Shown here in pieces: positions 39,030 to 48,712 of a stretch of 64,000 nucleotides of DNA. The notes below the pieces were generated by a model that saw only the letters and a program-made list of their open reading frames with translations, ran no database searches and was not told where the DNA came from. Position 1 is the stretch's first letter. Every line of letters begins with the position of its first letter. The DNA comes from DATKFM01 sp963851215. Lineage in GTDB: Bacteria > Pseudomonadota > Alphaproteobacteria > Dongiales > Dongiaceae. Made by a program: the position numbers and the translations under genes. The stretch lies in NCBI GenBank assembly GCA_963851215.1, contig CAWKOG010000020.1, positions 620,001 through 684,000 of the forward strand. Direction: 5' to 3'.

Positions 39030-40112
39030 ATGACCCGTTGCGTTCTCATCACCGGCGGCGCCGGATTCATCGGCGGAGCGCTGGTTCGACAGATCCTGGC
39101 GGAGACCGACTGGTTCGTGGTGAACCTGGACAAAATGACCTATGCCGCCAATCCGGACCTGCCGGGCGAGTTCGCCGGCAATCAGCGCCACCGCTTCATC
39201 CAGGCCGACATCGCCGACGAGGCGGCAGTGCGCGGCATCTTCGCCAGCGAGCGTCCTGACGCGGTGATGCATCTGGCGGCGGAGACCCATGTGGACCGCT
39301 CCATCGACGGGCCGAAACCGTTCCTCGACACCAACATCACCGGCAGCTTCGTGCTGCTGGAGGCGGCGCTGCGGCATTGGAAGAGTCTGCAGGGCGCGGC
39401 GAAGGACGCGTTTCGCTTCCTCCACGTTTCCACCGACGAGGTGTTCGGCTCTTTGCCGGAGAATGGCTCGTTCGATGAAGACACACCCTATGCGCCGAAC
39501 TCGCCCTATTCCGCCAGCAAGGCGGCGAGCGATCATCTGGCCCGCGCCTGGTACCGCACCTTTGACCTGCCGGTCATGGTGTCGAACTGCTCCAACAACT
39601 ACGGCCCCCATCAATTTCCGGAGAAGCTGATTCCCCTGATGATCATCAAGGCGGAGCGCGGCGAGAAGCTGCCGGTCTATGGCGACGGGCAGCAGATCCG
39701 CGACTGGCTGCATGTGGCCGATCACGCGCGGGCGCTGCGGACCATTCTGACGGGCGGACGGCCGGGCGAGTCCTACAATGTCGGCGCGCGCTGCGAGCGA
39801 ACCAACCTGTCGATCGTCGAAGCAATCTGCGACCGGCTCGATGCAAAGCAGCCTTTGGCAAGCGGCCAGAAGCGGCGGTCCCTGATTACGTTCGTCACCG
39901 ACCGGCCGGGGCATGACCGGCGCTATGCCATGAAGCCCGATAAGATCGAGCAGGAGCTCGGCTGGCGCCCGCAATTGCCGTTTGATCGCGGCTTGGCCGA
40001 GACCGTCGACTGGTATCTCAACCATGCGGCCTGGTGGCAGGGCATCATGACGCGCCGCTATGCGGGCGAGCGCCTGGGGCTGACGCAGCCGGCGCCCGCC
40101 AAGGTGTCATGA
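39030..40112 (+). CDS. rfbB: dTDP-glucose 4,6-dehydratase
   Basis: A 360-residue NAD-dependent short-chain dehydrogenase-like enzyme that converts dTDP-glucose to the 4-keto-6-deoxy sugar. NAD binding is by GGAGFIGGALV at residues 9-19, the catalytic triad region is HVSTDEVFGSLP with YSASKAASDH (YxxxK), and SNCSNNYGPHQFPEKLIP is diagnostic. Its TGA overlaps the rfbD start codon. Confidence 0.96.
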   Translation: MTRCVLITGGAGFIGGALVRQILAETDWFVVNLDKMTYAANPDLPGEFAGNQRHRFIQADIADEAAVRGIFASERPDAVMHLAAETHVDRSIDGPKPFLDTNITGSFVLLEAALRHWKSLQGAAKDAFRFLHVSTDEVFGSLPENGSFDEDTPYAPNSPYSASKAASDHLARAWYRTFDLPVMVSNCSNNYGPHQFPEKLIPLMIIKAERGEKLPVYGDGQQIRDWLHVADHARALRTILTGGRPGESYNVGARCERTNLSIVEAICDRLDAKQPLASGQKRRSLITFVTDRPGHDRRYAMKPDKIEQELGWRPQLPFDRGLAETVDWYLNHAAWWQGIMTRRYAGERLGLTQPAPAKVS

Positions 40113-40991
40113 AGCTGCTGATCTTCGGCGCCGGCGGCCAGGTCGGCACCGCGTTGCAATCGGCGGCATGGCCGTCAGGGGCTACGATCACCGCGCTGAC
40201 CCATGCCCAGGCTGATATTAGCGATGCCGCTGCCGTCGCCGCCGCCTTCGACTCCAGCAAATACGATATCGTCATCAACGCCGCCGGCTACACCGCCGTC
40301 GACAAGGCGGAGACCGAGCCGGCCGTGGCGTTGCGCATCAATGGGGAGGCGCCGGGACTGATCGCTGCTGAATGCGCGCGGCGTGGCGCCGCTCTTATTC
40401 ACGTTTCCACGGACTATGTGTTCGATGGCGCGAAGGCGGCGCCCTATCTGGAGACCGACGCCACGGCGCCGCTGGGCGTCTACGGCGCGTCGAAGCTGGC
40501 AGGGGAACGGGCCGTGGCCGACGCGGCTGGAGCGGCATGTCATCCTGCGCACGAGCTGGGTGTTCAGCGCCACCGGCGCCAATTTCGTCAAGACCATGCT
40601 GCGCCTCGCCGCCGCCGGCCGCGACATCCGGGTGGTGCAGGACCAGACCGGCGGTCCGACGCCTGCTGACGACATCGCCCGGGTGATCGCGCAGATCGTA
40701 TCGCGCATCACGGCCGGGCCGGTCGCGTGGGGCACCTATCATTATTGCGGAACGCCGGCGGTGAGCTGGTATGAATTCGCCCGCGCCATCTTCGAGATTC
40801 ATGAGGCGATGACCGGCAAGCAAGTTGCGGTCGCACCGATTTCGACGAACGACTACCCGACGGCCGCGCGACGACCGGCGAATTCGCGGCTGGATTGCGC
40901 GAAGATCCGGAGCGCCTTCGGCATCGAGCAGCGGCCCTGGCGGGCCGGGCTCGAATCGGCGATGAAAAAGCTCAGTCAAACTGGCGGATAG
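40109..40991 (+). pseudogene. rfbD: dTDP-4-dehydrorhamnose reductase (one frameshift)
   Basis: About 293 residues if corrected: the NADPH reductase that completes dTDP-L-rhamnose. The first frame gives MKLLIFGAGGQVGTAL, VINAAGYTAVDKAE, FHVSTDYVFDG-like HVSTDYVFDG and YGASKLAGERAV. The second frame continues with RHVILRTSWVFSATGANFV, DQTGGPTPADDIA and RPANSRLDCAKI. The break is near 40522-40527. As the other three operon genes are conserved, a sequence error is more likely than loss of the pathway. Confidence 0.9.
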
Positions 40992-41001
40992 AACGCGATG
41001 G

Positions 41002-41886
41002 TTGACGCGGTCACACGCAAGGGGCATCATTCTCGCCGGCGGCACGGGCACGCGGCTGCATCCGGTGACCCGCGCCGTCAGCAAGCAGCTGCTGCCGGTC
41101 TATGACAAGCCGATGATCTATTACCCGCTGAGCGTGCTGATGCTGGCGGGCATCCGCGACATCCTGGTCATCACCACGCCCCATGAGCAGGGCATGTTCC
41201 GCGCCCTGCTGGCCGATGGCGCGTCCTGGGGACTTAACATCCAGTACGCCGCACAGCCGGCGCCCGAGGGCATCGCCCAGGCTTTCCTGATCGGCGAGAA
41301 GTTCATCGGCGGACAGCCCTCGGCGCTGATCCTCGGCGACAACATCTTCCATGGCAGCAACCTTGCCGATGTGCTGCACCGCGCGTCCGGCCATCGCACC
41401 GGCGCCACGGTCTTCGCCCATGAGGTGCGCGATCCCGAACGCTATGGCGTCATCACCTTCGACGACAAGGGGCGGCCCCTGACGCTGGAAGAAAAACCCA
41501 AAGCGCCGAGCTCGCGATGGGCGGTCACCGGACTCTATCTCTATGACGAGAGCGTGGTGGAGATCGCCCGCGGCCTGAAGCCCTCGGCCCGCGGTGAGCT
41601 GGAGATCACGGATGTCAATGCCAGCTATCTCAAGCGCGGGCAGCTCCATGTGGAGCGCCTCGGCCGCGGCTATTGCTGGCTCGACACCGGCACCCATGAC
41701 AGCCTGCTCGCCGCCGCCGAATTCGTGCGCACCATCGAGGACCGGCAGGACCAGCAGATCGCCTGCCTGGAGGAGATCGCCTGGCGCATGGGCTATATCG
41801 ATGCCGAGCAAGTCGCGCGGCTGGCGGCGCCGCTGAAGCAGAACGGCTATGGTCAGTATCTGCTCAGACTGATCGGACGGGGCTAG
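41002..41886 (+). CDS. rfbA: Glucose-1-phosphate thymidylyltransferase (start affected by a frameshift)
   Basis: A 294-residue nucleotidyltransferase that activates glucose 1-phosphate with dTTP, the first step of the rhamnose pathway. GIILAGGTGTRLHPVT is the nucleotide-binding loop, VYDKPMIYYPLSVLMLAGI follows and LILGDNIFHGS carries a metal-binding Asp. The open frame begins at TTG 41002. ATG 40998 in another frame gives MVDAVTRKG, which joins the conserved IILAGGTG if one G of GGGG near 41022 is dropped, so the true start is probably 40998. Confidence 0.93.
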   Translation: MTRSHARGIILAGGTGTRLHPVTRAVSKQLLPVYDKPMIYYPLSVLMLAGIRDILVITTPHEQGMFRALLADGASWGLNIQYAAQPAPEGIAQAFLIGEKFIGGQPSALILGDNIFHGSNLADVLHRASGHRTGATVFAHEVRDPERYGVITFDDKGRPLTLEEKPKAPSSRWAVTGLYLYDESVVEIARGLKPSARGELEITDVNASYLKRGQLHVERLGRGYCWLDTGTHDSLLAAAEFVRTIEDRQDQQIACLEEIAWRMGYIDAEQVARLAAPLKQNGYGQYLLRLIGRG

Positions 41887-43505
41887 GTCCGCGCCGCATC
41901 CTCGCGCAGGAAATCGGCGCCCCGTTCACCGACCATGATGCTGGGCGCGTTGGTGTTGCCGGAGGTGACCGTGGGGAACACCGAGGCGTCGACAATGCGC
42001 AGGCCCACGAGGCCATGCACCCGCAGCCGGTGATCGACGACGGCCTGCTTCGGATCCGGTCCCATGCGGCAGCTGCTGACGGGGTGGAAGATCGAGTAGC
42101 AGCGCTGGCGTGCATCTTCGATCAGTTCGGCGTCGGTCGCCGCCTGCGGTCCCGGTTTCATCTCCGTCTCGATCATCGCCCGCATGGTCGGCGTCTCGGC
42201 GAAGCGCCGGAGGAAGCGGATACCTTCCAGCAGTTCCTGAACGTCTTCCTCGGCCGACAGATAGTTCGGGCAGATCGCCGGCGCTTCCCGGGGATCGGCT
42301 GACTTGATCCGCAGTTCACCGCGGCTTAGCGGGCGGCACGGCGACGCCGTGGTGGAAAATCCGGAGAAGGGATCGGGATGCATCAACGGCCGCACGCCCT
42401 GGGGTGCCCTCTCATAGGTCAGCGGGCAGAAATAGAGCTGCATGTTCGGCCGCGGCAGATCCGGCCGGGTGCGGATGAAACCGCCGCCCTGGTTCAGGCT
42501 CAAGGCCAGCGGCCCCCTGCGCGCCAGCACATACGTCATTCCGGCCAGCATGCGCCCGGCCCAGCCATAGAGGTCGTCATTGAGGCTCGGCCGCTTTGCG
42601 CGATAGACAAAGTCGACGGCGAGATGGTCCTGCAGATGCTGGCCGACGGCTGGGCTCTCATGATGTACGGAAATGCCGCAGGACTTCAGGAGACCGGCGG
42701 GACCGACGCCCGAAAGCTGCAACAGTTGCGGCGTGTTGATCGCGCCGGCAGCCAGCACGATTTCCTTCGCAGCGCGCACTTCGTGCATCTGTCCATGCTT
42801 CTCATACGCGATGCCGACAGCACGGCTTCCTTCGAACAGGATGCGGGTCGCCAGCGCATTGTCCTCGATCCGGAGGTTGGGCCGCCGCCGCACCGGCCAG
42901 AGATAGGCGCGCGCCGTCGACATGCGGAAGCCGCGGTGCGTGTTGATCTGGTAGTAGCCGATGCCTTCAATGCTGCTGCCGTTGAGATCTGGATTGAAGG
43001 CGATGCCGGCCTCCTGCCCTGCCTTGATGCAGTCATGGGTAAGCCTGTGCGCCGAACCCGACACATCGCTGACCCGCAGCGGCCCGCCGGCGCCATGGAG
43101 GCCGCTGGCGCCGAGGAAATGATCCTCCAGGCGCAGATAGCGGGGCAGCACATCCTTCCAGCTCCAGCCCGGATTGCCCAGCGCCTCCCAATCGTCGAAG
43201 TCGCCGGCCTGGCCGCGGGAATAGACCATGGCGTTGATGGAACTGGAGCCGCCAAGCACCTTGCCCCGCGGAAAATAGACCTTGCGGCCGCGCAGCGCCG
43301 GTTCCGGCTCGCTGTAATACATCCAGTTAACAGCGGGATCGTAATAGGTCTTGCCGTAGCCGATGGGCACCAGCACCCAGAACTGCCGGTCCGACGGGCC
43401 TGCCTCCAGTAGCAGCACGCGGTGCCGGCCGTTCTCGCTGAGCCGGTTGGCCACCACGCAGCCGGCCGAGCCGGCGCCGACGATGATGTAGTCGTAGGAG
43501 TTCAC
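41883..43505 (-). CDS. GMC family FAD oxidoreductase (choline dehydrogenase-like)
   Basis: A 540-residue flavoprotein of the glucose-methanol-choline family, oxidising an alcohol or amine alcohol. The dinucleotide-binding motif GAGSAGCVVANRLSE is near residue 10, the PS1/PS2 signatures are RGKVLGGSSSINAMVY and LAAGAINTPQLLQLSGVG, and the C-terminal SGNTNAPSIMVGERGADF is present. GTG 43505 is used because upstream frame runs into tRNA-Phe. Choline, PEG-alcohol and long-chain alcohol dehydrogenases look alike here. It converges with rfbA with a 4-base overlap. Confidence 0.88.
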   Translation of the reverse strand: MNSYDYIIVGAGSAGCVVANRLSENGRHRVLLLEAGPSDRQFWVLVPIGYGKTYYDPAVNWMYYSEPEPALRGRKVYFPRGKVLGGSSSINAMVYSRGQAGDFDDWEALGNPGWSWKDVLPRYLRLEDHFLGASGLHGAGGPLRVSDVSGSAHRLTHDCIKAGQEAGIAFNPDLNGSSIEGIGYYQINTHRGFRMSTARAYLWPVRRRPNLRIEDNALATRILFEGSRAVGIAYEKHGQMHEVRAAKEIVLAAGAINTPQLLQLSGVGPAGLLKSCGISVHHESPAVGQHLQDHLAVDFVYRAKRPSLNDDLYGWAGRMLAGMTYVLARRGPLALSLNQGGGFIRTRPDLPRPNMQLYFCPLTYERAPQGVRPLMHPDPFSGFSTTASPCRPLSRGELRIKSADPREAPAICPNYLSAEEDVQELLEGIRFLRRFAETPTMRAMIETEMKPGPQAATDAELIEDARQRCYSIFHPVSSCRMGPDPKQAVVDHRLRVHGLVGLRIVDASVFPTVTSGNTNAPSIMVGERGADFLREDAART

Positions 43506-43583
43506 CGGCGCGCGCTCTGGCGGAAGGGTTTGCTTCTTTGGTTCGAAGTGGGTTGCGGCAACGCCGTGTGACTCAACTGCGAA

Positions 43584-43659
43584 TGGTGCCCAGGGCCGGA
43601 ATTGAACCAGCGACACGCGGATTTTCAATCCGCTGCTCTACCAACTGAGCTACCTGGGC
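43584..43659 (-). tRNA. tRNA-Phe (anticodon GAA)
   Basis: A 76-base tRNA including encoded CCA. The acceptor stem is GCCCAGG/CCTGGGC, D arm GCTCAGTTGGTAGAGC, anticodon loop TTGAAAA, and T arm with GGTTCAATTCC. All four stems pair. Confidence 0.96.
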
Positions 43660-43710
43660 ATTTGCGAGGACATTCGCGGTGGATCGGCTGGAAGCCGTGG
43701 GCTTATAGAG

Positions 43711-43740
43711 AAAAACCCCCGCCCTGTCCAGCCGGGCGGG
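43711..43740 (-). terminator. Rho-independent terminator of the RTX gene
   Basis: On the minus strand a 7-bp stem CCCGCCC/GGGCGGG with a 9-base loop is followed by GGTTTTT. It lies about 100 bases after the RTX stop and ahead of tRNA-Phe. Confidence 0.8.
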
Positions 43741-43843
43741 CGGCGGGTTGAACTCCCGTCCCCTCCCTCTAATTGCCCGCGTTTCACGACGTTAACAGGG
43801 CCTTCAAGGACCGTGCGGCGAGATCGATCGCACCGTGCCATGG

Positions 43844-46800
43844 TCAGAAAGACAGCATCAAGCTGCCATTAGCGAGCAGGCCATCGATGGTGGTGCCGGC
43901 GCCCTGGAGAATGGCCATGTCGACAAAATTGACGCCGCCGTCGGTGCCGTCGCGGTCGACTTGGATGGTCGTGCTGCCATTGGCGGTCGAAGATCTGAGA
44001 AAATCGTTCACGTCAGAGACGCCGGGAGTGAAGCCGACGAGCAGCGACGCAACATCGAGCACATCACCACCCGGCAGGCCGTTAAAGTCGGCGATCGTCT
44101 CAATACCATCCAGGACCAGGGCCTGGTTGAACCGGAACCTGTCGCTGCCGGTGCCGCCCACCAACGTATCCGCGCCGCCGTGCGCTGTCAGCGTGTCGTT
44201 CCCGAGACCGCCAAGCAGCAAATCATTGCCGAGGTCGCCGACCAGTTGGTCGTCGCCGCCGAGGCCGCTCAATACATTGTCGCCCTTGCCTCCATTGAGC
44301 CGGTTGGCAAGGCTGTTGCCGGTGCCGTCGATATTGTCTCCGATGACAAGCCAGAGGTCTTCGACATTGGCGCTCAAGGCGTAGGTAATGACGCTGTTGA
44401 CCGTATCGAAACCGCCGGCCGCGCTGTTTTCCACGACCTTGTCGCCGGCGTCGTTGACACTGTAAATGTCGCTATCATTGCCGCCGACCATGACGTCAGC
44501 GCCGCCGGCACCGTTCAGCTGATCGCTACCATCTCCGCCGAACAGCGTGTCGTTGCCGCTGCCGCCATTGAGTGAGTTGCTGTCCGCATTGCCGTTGATC
44601 ACGTTGGCGAGGGCGTTGCCGGAGCCGGCGAAGACGCCGGCCGCCAGGGTTAGATTCTCGATGTTGGCGCCGAGAGTAAAGCCGGCAATATCGCTCACCG
44701 AGCTGATCACCGTTTCGGTGCCTGCGCCCGGGTTCTCGATGGCCAGATCGTTGATGTCGTCCACCAGGTAGATGTCATTGCCGGCAGCCCCGATCAGCGT
44801 ATCGACGCCAGCTCCGCCGTCGAGCTTGTTGGCCGCTGCATTGCCGGTCAGCATGTTGGAACCGCCGTTGCCCGTTGCGGAGAGGGCGGCGGCGCCGATC
44901 AGCGTCGCATGCTCGATGCCGGCATAGACAACCTTGCTCAGGTCGACGGCAATCGACGCGAGGATACGATCATCCGTGCCGCCGCCTGTCTCGTCGATCT
45001 TGTCGGCGGCGCTGTCGACGATGTAGGTGTCGCTGTCGCTGCCGCCGATCAGGGAGTCCGCTCCCTTGCCTCCATCAAGCGTATCGAAACCGGCGCCTCC
45101 GGTCAGCGTGTCGTTACCGCCGAAGCCGCGGATGAGGTCGGAGACGGCCGTGCCCAGCCTGCTGTCGGCGATGCCAGTACCATCAATCGGGGGCGTCGCC
45201 GCCGTACCCACATTGGCGATCGATCCGTTGGCGAGCAGGCCGGCGAGGTCAGTGCTCACGCCCTGGAGCACCGCCATGTCCTTGAACCCTTCGGGGCCAC
45301 CGGCGCCGTCAATGTCCAATCGGATGGTGGTGTCGCCGTTCGCGGCCGCCGTCTGGATGAATTCGGCCTCGGATCCGGCCGCGATCACGCCCACGAGATC
45401 GGACAGATCGAGCTTGTCGCCGCCCGGCAGGCCGTTGAAATCGGCAATGACATCGATGCCATCGAGATTCTTGTCGGTGAAGCTGAACTCATCGCTGCCG
45501 GCGCCGCCCACCAGCGTATCCTTGCCCGGACCGGCCTCGATGCTGTCGTTGCCCGCCAGGCCATTCAGGACATTGTTGCCGGAACCGCCCTCGATCTCGT
45601 TGTTCAGGCTGTTTCCGGTGGCATCGATGTCGCCGGAGCCGAACAAGAAGAGACCTTCAAGATTTGCGCCCAGGGTATAGGTGATGAAACTGCCCACTTG
45701 ATCGAATTCGCCGGCCGGGCCGGCTTCCACGACGTTGTCGCCGGCGGTGTCGACGAAGTAGGTGTCCCCGCCCTTGCCGCCGACCATGACGTCGGCACCG
45801 TCGGAACCATTGAGGCCGTCACTGTCGGTGCCGCCAATCAGAGTGTCATTGCCACCAGCGCCATTGAGACTGCTACCGGACGCAGCGCCTATGATCTTGT
45901 TGGCCAGAGCATTGCCGGTTCCCTCGGATGCCGCGGAGAGCAATGTCAAGTTCTCGATGTTGGCGCCGAGCGTGAAATCGTCAGCCGTGCTGATGACCGT
46001 ATCGACGCCCTCGCCCAGATTTTCGTTGGCAAGATCGTTGACATCATCCACCAGGTAGATGTCGTTGCCGGCACCGCCGATCAGCGTATCAACGCCGCTG
46101 CTGCCGTCGAGCTTGTTGGCGGCGGCGTTGCCGATCAGCATGTTGGATCCGGCGTTGCCGATTGCTGTGAGCGCAGCCACGCCGGCCAGCGTCACATGCT
46201 CGACGCCGGCATAGGCGGCTTTGCTGAGATCGATTGCGATCGAGGTGAAGATGCGATCGTCAGTGCCGCCACCGGCTTCGTCGATCCTGTCCCCGGCGCT
46301 GTTGACGAAGTAGGTGTCGCTCTCGGTGCCGCCGATCATGCTGTCGTTGCCCGCACCGCCGTCGAGCGTATCGAAGCCAGCGTCGCCGGTCAGCGTATCA
46401 TTGGCGCCGAGGCCGCGGATCAGGTCGGAAACGCCGGTGCCAAGTTTGCCGTCGGCGCCGGCGGTGCCATTAATCGGCGGCGTCGGCGGCGTGTCGGCTT
46501 CGGCGATCGACCCGTTGGCGAGAAGGCCGTCAAGATCCGTACTCACACCCTGCAGCACCGCCACATCCTTGAACACGGAAGCGCCGCCGAATCCGTCAGC
46601 ATCCAGCCGGATCACGGTGCTGCCGTTCACGACTGCCGTCTGGACGAGAATCGATTCCTTGCCGGCCGGCGGGAAACCGATCAGGCCGGTCAAATCCAGC
46701 TTGTCGCCGGCCAGCCAGTCAAAGTCGGCGACCAGATCAACGCCGGTCAAGCTCTTGTCGGAGAAGCGGAAGGTATCAACGCCTACGCCGCCCACCAGCG

Positions 46801-47731
46801 TATCCGCGCCAACGTCTCCATCCAACGTGTCATTCCCGTCGCCGGCCAGGAGAATATCGTCGCCGAGAGAACCATTGATGGAATCATTTCCGGCGAGGCC
46901 GCGTAGCAGATTCTTGCCATCATTTCCGCTGAGGACGTTGCTGAGGGCATTGCCGCTGCCGTCGATATCGTCCCCGCCCTGGAGATCGAGGCTATCGAGC
47001 TTGGCGCCCAAGCTGAAGGTGACCGTGCTGATCACCGAGTCGAACTCGGCGATAGAGCCGCTTTCCACGATCTTGTCGCCGGCAGAGTTGACGTTGTAGG
47101 TGTCGGCACCTTTGCCGCCGAGCATCCTGTCGGCGCCGATGCCGCCATCGAGAAAATCGCTGCCGTTGTTACCGGCCAGCGTATCGTTGCCGCCGGCGCC
47201 GTTGAGAACGTCGCTGGACGTGGTCGGACCGGCGACGATCCTGTTGGCCAGCGAGTTGCCGGTGGCATCGCTACTCCCGGGCGCCAGAATCACGTTCTCG
47301 ATATAGGAGCCAAGAACCAGCGTCAGGCCGTCGATGCCACTGATGATCGTGTCGATGCCCTCACCGCCATATTCGATCACAGTGTCATTGACGTCATCGA
47401 CCAGGTAGATGTCGTTGCCGGCGGCGCCGATCAGGGTATCGACACCCAAGCCGCCATCGAGCTTGTTGGCGCCGCTGTTGCCGATCAGCATGTTGGAACC
47501 GGCGTTCCCGATGGCGGTCAGGGCCGCCGTGCCGGCCAGCGTCACATGCTCGATACCGGCATAGGCGGGGTTGTTCAGGTCGATGCCGATGGCCGCGAGG
47601 ATGCGATCATCAGCCCCGCCGCCGGATTCGTCGATCTTGTCGGCCGCGCTGTTGACGATATAGGTGTCGCTGTCGCCGCCGCCGGCAAGGGAGTCGCTGC
47701 CGGCACCGCCGGCGAGAGTGTCGAATCCGGC
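43844..47731 (-). repeat. Three in-frame tandem modules of ~1.29-1.36 kb within the RTX gene
   Basis: The marker AGFDTL recurs at residues 121, 571 and 1000 (bases about 47731, 46381, 45094), and LLANGS at 523, 952 and 1405. Modules are similar but not identical, so this is old duplication with divergence rather than an assembly collapse. Confidence 0.8.
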
Positions 47732-48088
47732 GCCGCCGTCGATCGTGTTGGCGCCGGTATTGCCAATCAGCAGGTTGGCACCGGCGTTGCCGATAGCCGT
47801 AAGAGCTGCCGCCCCGAGCAGTGTTACACTTTCGACGCCGGCATAAGCGGCGTTGTTGAGGTCGATGGAAACCGACGCCAGGATGCGGTCGCGGAAGTCG
47901 CCGCCGGTTTCAACAATGACATCGGCGAAATTGTCCACCACATAGCTGTCATTGCCGATGTTGCCCTCGAGAGTGTCGGCACCCTTGCCTCCGTTCAGCG
48001 TGTCAGCGCCCTCGTTGCCCGTCAGCGAATCATTGCCGCCCAGTCCGGAGAGCAAATCGGCGGCAACCCCTCCGGCCAGAGATCTCAT
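43844..48088 (-). CDS. Giant RTX-repeat (calcium-binding) exoprotein, three tandem modules
   Basis: About 1,415 residues (near 1,424 if corrected), composed almost entirely of RTX nonapeptides (GGxGxDxLx) mixed with a second motif family (YAGVEHVTL...ALTAIGNAGSNMLIGN). It should bind calcium outside the cell and leave by a type I secretion system. No catalytic domain is seen. Three modules of 429-453 residues each end in a domain resembling the type I secretion C-terminal target (DLxGLLANGS at about 520, 950 and 1402). The open frame starts at ATG 48088, but ATG 48116 has a GGAG/AGGA ribosome site and encodes MATITGSNLDEISG, a typical RTX start; one extra C near 48078 separates them. No type I secretion genes are adjacent. 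Adhesin or surface-layer role is a guess. Confidence 0.88.
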   Translation of the reverse strand: MRSLAGGVAADLLSGLGGNDSLTGNEGADTLNGGKGADTLEGNIGNDSYVVDNFADVIVETGGDFRDRILASVSIDLNNAAYAGVESVTLLGAAALTAIGNAGANLLIGNTGANTIDGGAGFDTLAGGAGSDSLAGGGDSDTYIVNSAADKIDESGGGADDRILAAIGIDLNNPAYAGIEHVTLAGTAALTAIGNAGSNMLIGNSGANKLDGGLGVDTLIGAAGNDIYLVDDVNDTVIEYGGEGIDTIISGIDGLTLVLGSYIENVILAPGSSDATGNSLANRIVAGPTTSSDVLNGAGGNDTLAGNNGSDFLDGGIGADRMLGGKGADTYNVNSAGDKIVESGSIAEFDSVISTVTFSLGAKLDSLDLQGGDDIDGSGNALSNVLSGNDGKNLLRGLAGNDSINGSLGDDILLAGDGNDTLDGDVGADTLVGGVGVDTFRFSDKSLTGVDLVADFDWLAGDKLDLTGLIGFPPAGKESILVQTAVVNGSTVIRLDADGFGGASVFKDVAVLQGVSTDLDGLLANGSIAEADTPPTPPINGTAGADGKLGTGVSDLIRGLGANDTLTGDAGFDTLDGGAGNDSMIGGTESDTYFVNSAGDRIDEAGGGTDDRIFTSIAIDLSKAAYAGVEHVTLAGVAALTAIGNAGSNMLIGNAAANKLDGSSGVDTLIGGAGNDIYLVDDVNDLANENLGEGVDTVISTADDFTLGANIENLTLLSAASEGTGNALANKIIGAASGSSLNGAGGNDTLIGGTDSDGLNGSDGADVMVGGKGGDTYFVDTAGDNVVEAGPAGEFDQVGSFITYTLGANLEGLFLFGSGDIDATGNSLNNEIEGGSGNNVLNGLAGNDSIEAGPGKDTLVGGAGSDEFSFTDKNLDGIDVIADFNGLPGGDKLDLSDLVGVIAAGSEAEFIQTAAANGDTTIRLDIDGAGGPEGFKDMAVLQGVSTDLAGLLANGSIANVGTAATPPIDGTGIADSRLGTAVSDLIRGFGGNDTLTGGAGFDTLDGGKGADSLIGGSDSDTYIVDSAADKIDETGGGTDDRILASIAVDLSKVVYAGIEHATLIGAAALSATGNGGSNMLTGNAAANKLDGGAGVDTLIGAAGNDIYLVDDINDLAIENPGAGTETVISSVSDIAGFTLGANIENLTLAAGVFAGSGNALANVINGNADSNSLNGGSGNDTLFGGDGSDQLNGAGGADVMVGGNDSDIYSVNDAGDKVVENSAAGGFDTVNSVITYALSANVEDLWLVIGDNIDGTGNSLANRLNGGKGDNVLSGLGGDDQLVGDLGNDLLLGGLGNDTLTAHGGADTLVGGTGSDRFRFNQALVLDGIETIADFNGLPGGDVLDVASLLVGFTPGVSDVNDFLRSSTANGSTTIQVDRDGTDGGVNFVDMAILQGAGTTIDGLLANGSLMLSF

Positions 48089-48116
48089 CAAGGTTGCTGC
48101 CGGTGATTGTCGCCAT

Positions 48117-48436
48117 CGTCCTGCTCCACGTTTTCGTTAACTGTATTGTCGCGGAGTTGGTCCTGCGCCGCGTCCCCGTATGCTAACCCTAGGAGCGAAT
48201 TCTGGACAGTGGAGATCCACGGCGGCAAACAACCGCATGAAGTGTCCGATCTCACGGACGATTCAATGCAACACACTGATATTCATGGAATTGACGCCGA
48301 GAGCCGAATTAACCTTCCAAGCGCGAATGATCGTCGATCGCGGAACCGGCTGGGCTGACGATTCACTCACGGCAAGCCGGCCAGAAACCGACCGCCTCTA
48401 GAGCTTATTGCTGCCTATCAAAGCATGCGCGAGGGG
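48117..48436. other. Intergenic region upstream of the RTX gene
   Basis: A 320-base gap between yacG and the RTX start. Presumably it holds the RTX promoter, but no convincing -35/-10 pair or operator is visible to me. Short frames in it lack ribosome sites. Confidence 0.5.
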
Positions 48437-48700
48437 TCAGCTTTCGTTGTCACCCTCTTCCTCGCCGGGATTGCGAGCATTAACCGGACTTCCGGGGACG
48501 CGGTACTCGCCGCCGATCCAGCGGCCGAGATCGACATCGGCGCAGCGCTGGGAACAGAACGGCCGATAGCGCTGTTGCGCCGGCTGGCGGCAGATCGGAC
48601 AGCGGCGGCGGCTTTGGCCGGTGGCAGTTTCGCCCGTACCGCCGGTCCTCCGTTTGGCGCGGGCGAGGCGCGCCTTCTCGAGATCTTCCACCTTGCCCAT
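48437..48700 (-). CDS. yacG: DNA gyrase inhibitor YacG
   Basis: An 87-residue zinc protein. The four Cys zinc site is CPIC (residues 34-37) and FCSQRC (48-53), followed by the family mark VDLGRWIGGEYRVPG. YacG binds GyrB and blocks DNA binding by gyrase. It starts 12 bases after the RNase E/G gene stop, at the end of the murA-to-yacG block. Confidence 0.92.
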   Translation of the reverse strand: MGKVEDLEKARLARAKRRTGGTGETATGQSRRRCPICRQPAQQRYRPFCSQRCADVDLGRWIGGEYRVPGSPVNARNPGEEEGDNES

Positions 48701-48712
48701 GGGCGATCGCCG

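Noticed and set aside
38289..40025. A 578-codon minus-strand frame over rfbC/rfbB
   Set aside because: It is antisense to two well-conserved sugar-nucleotide genes; no family motifs or ribosome site.
44909..46906. A 665-codon frame on the plus strand opposite the RTX gene, and several shorter ones
   Set aside because: They are exact antisense shadows. The repetitive Gly/Asp/Asn codons of RTX repeats leave the complement free of stops. Their translations are low-complexity and match no family.
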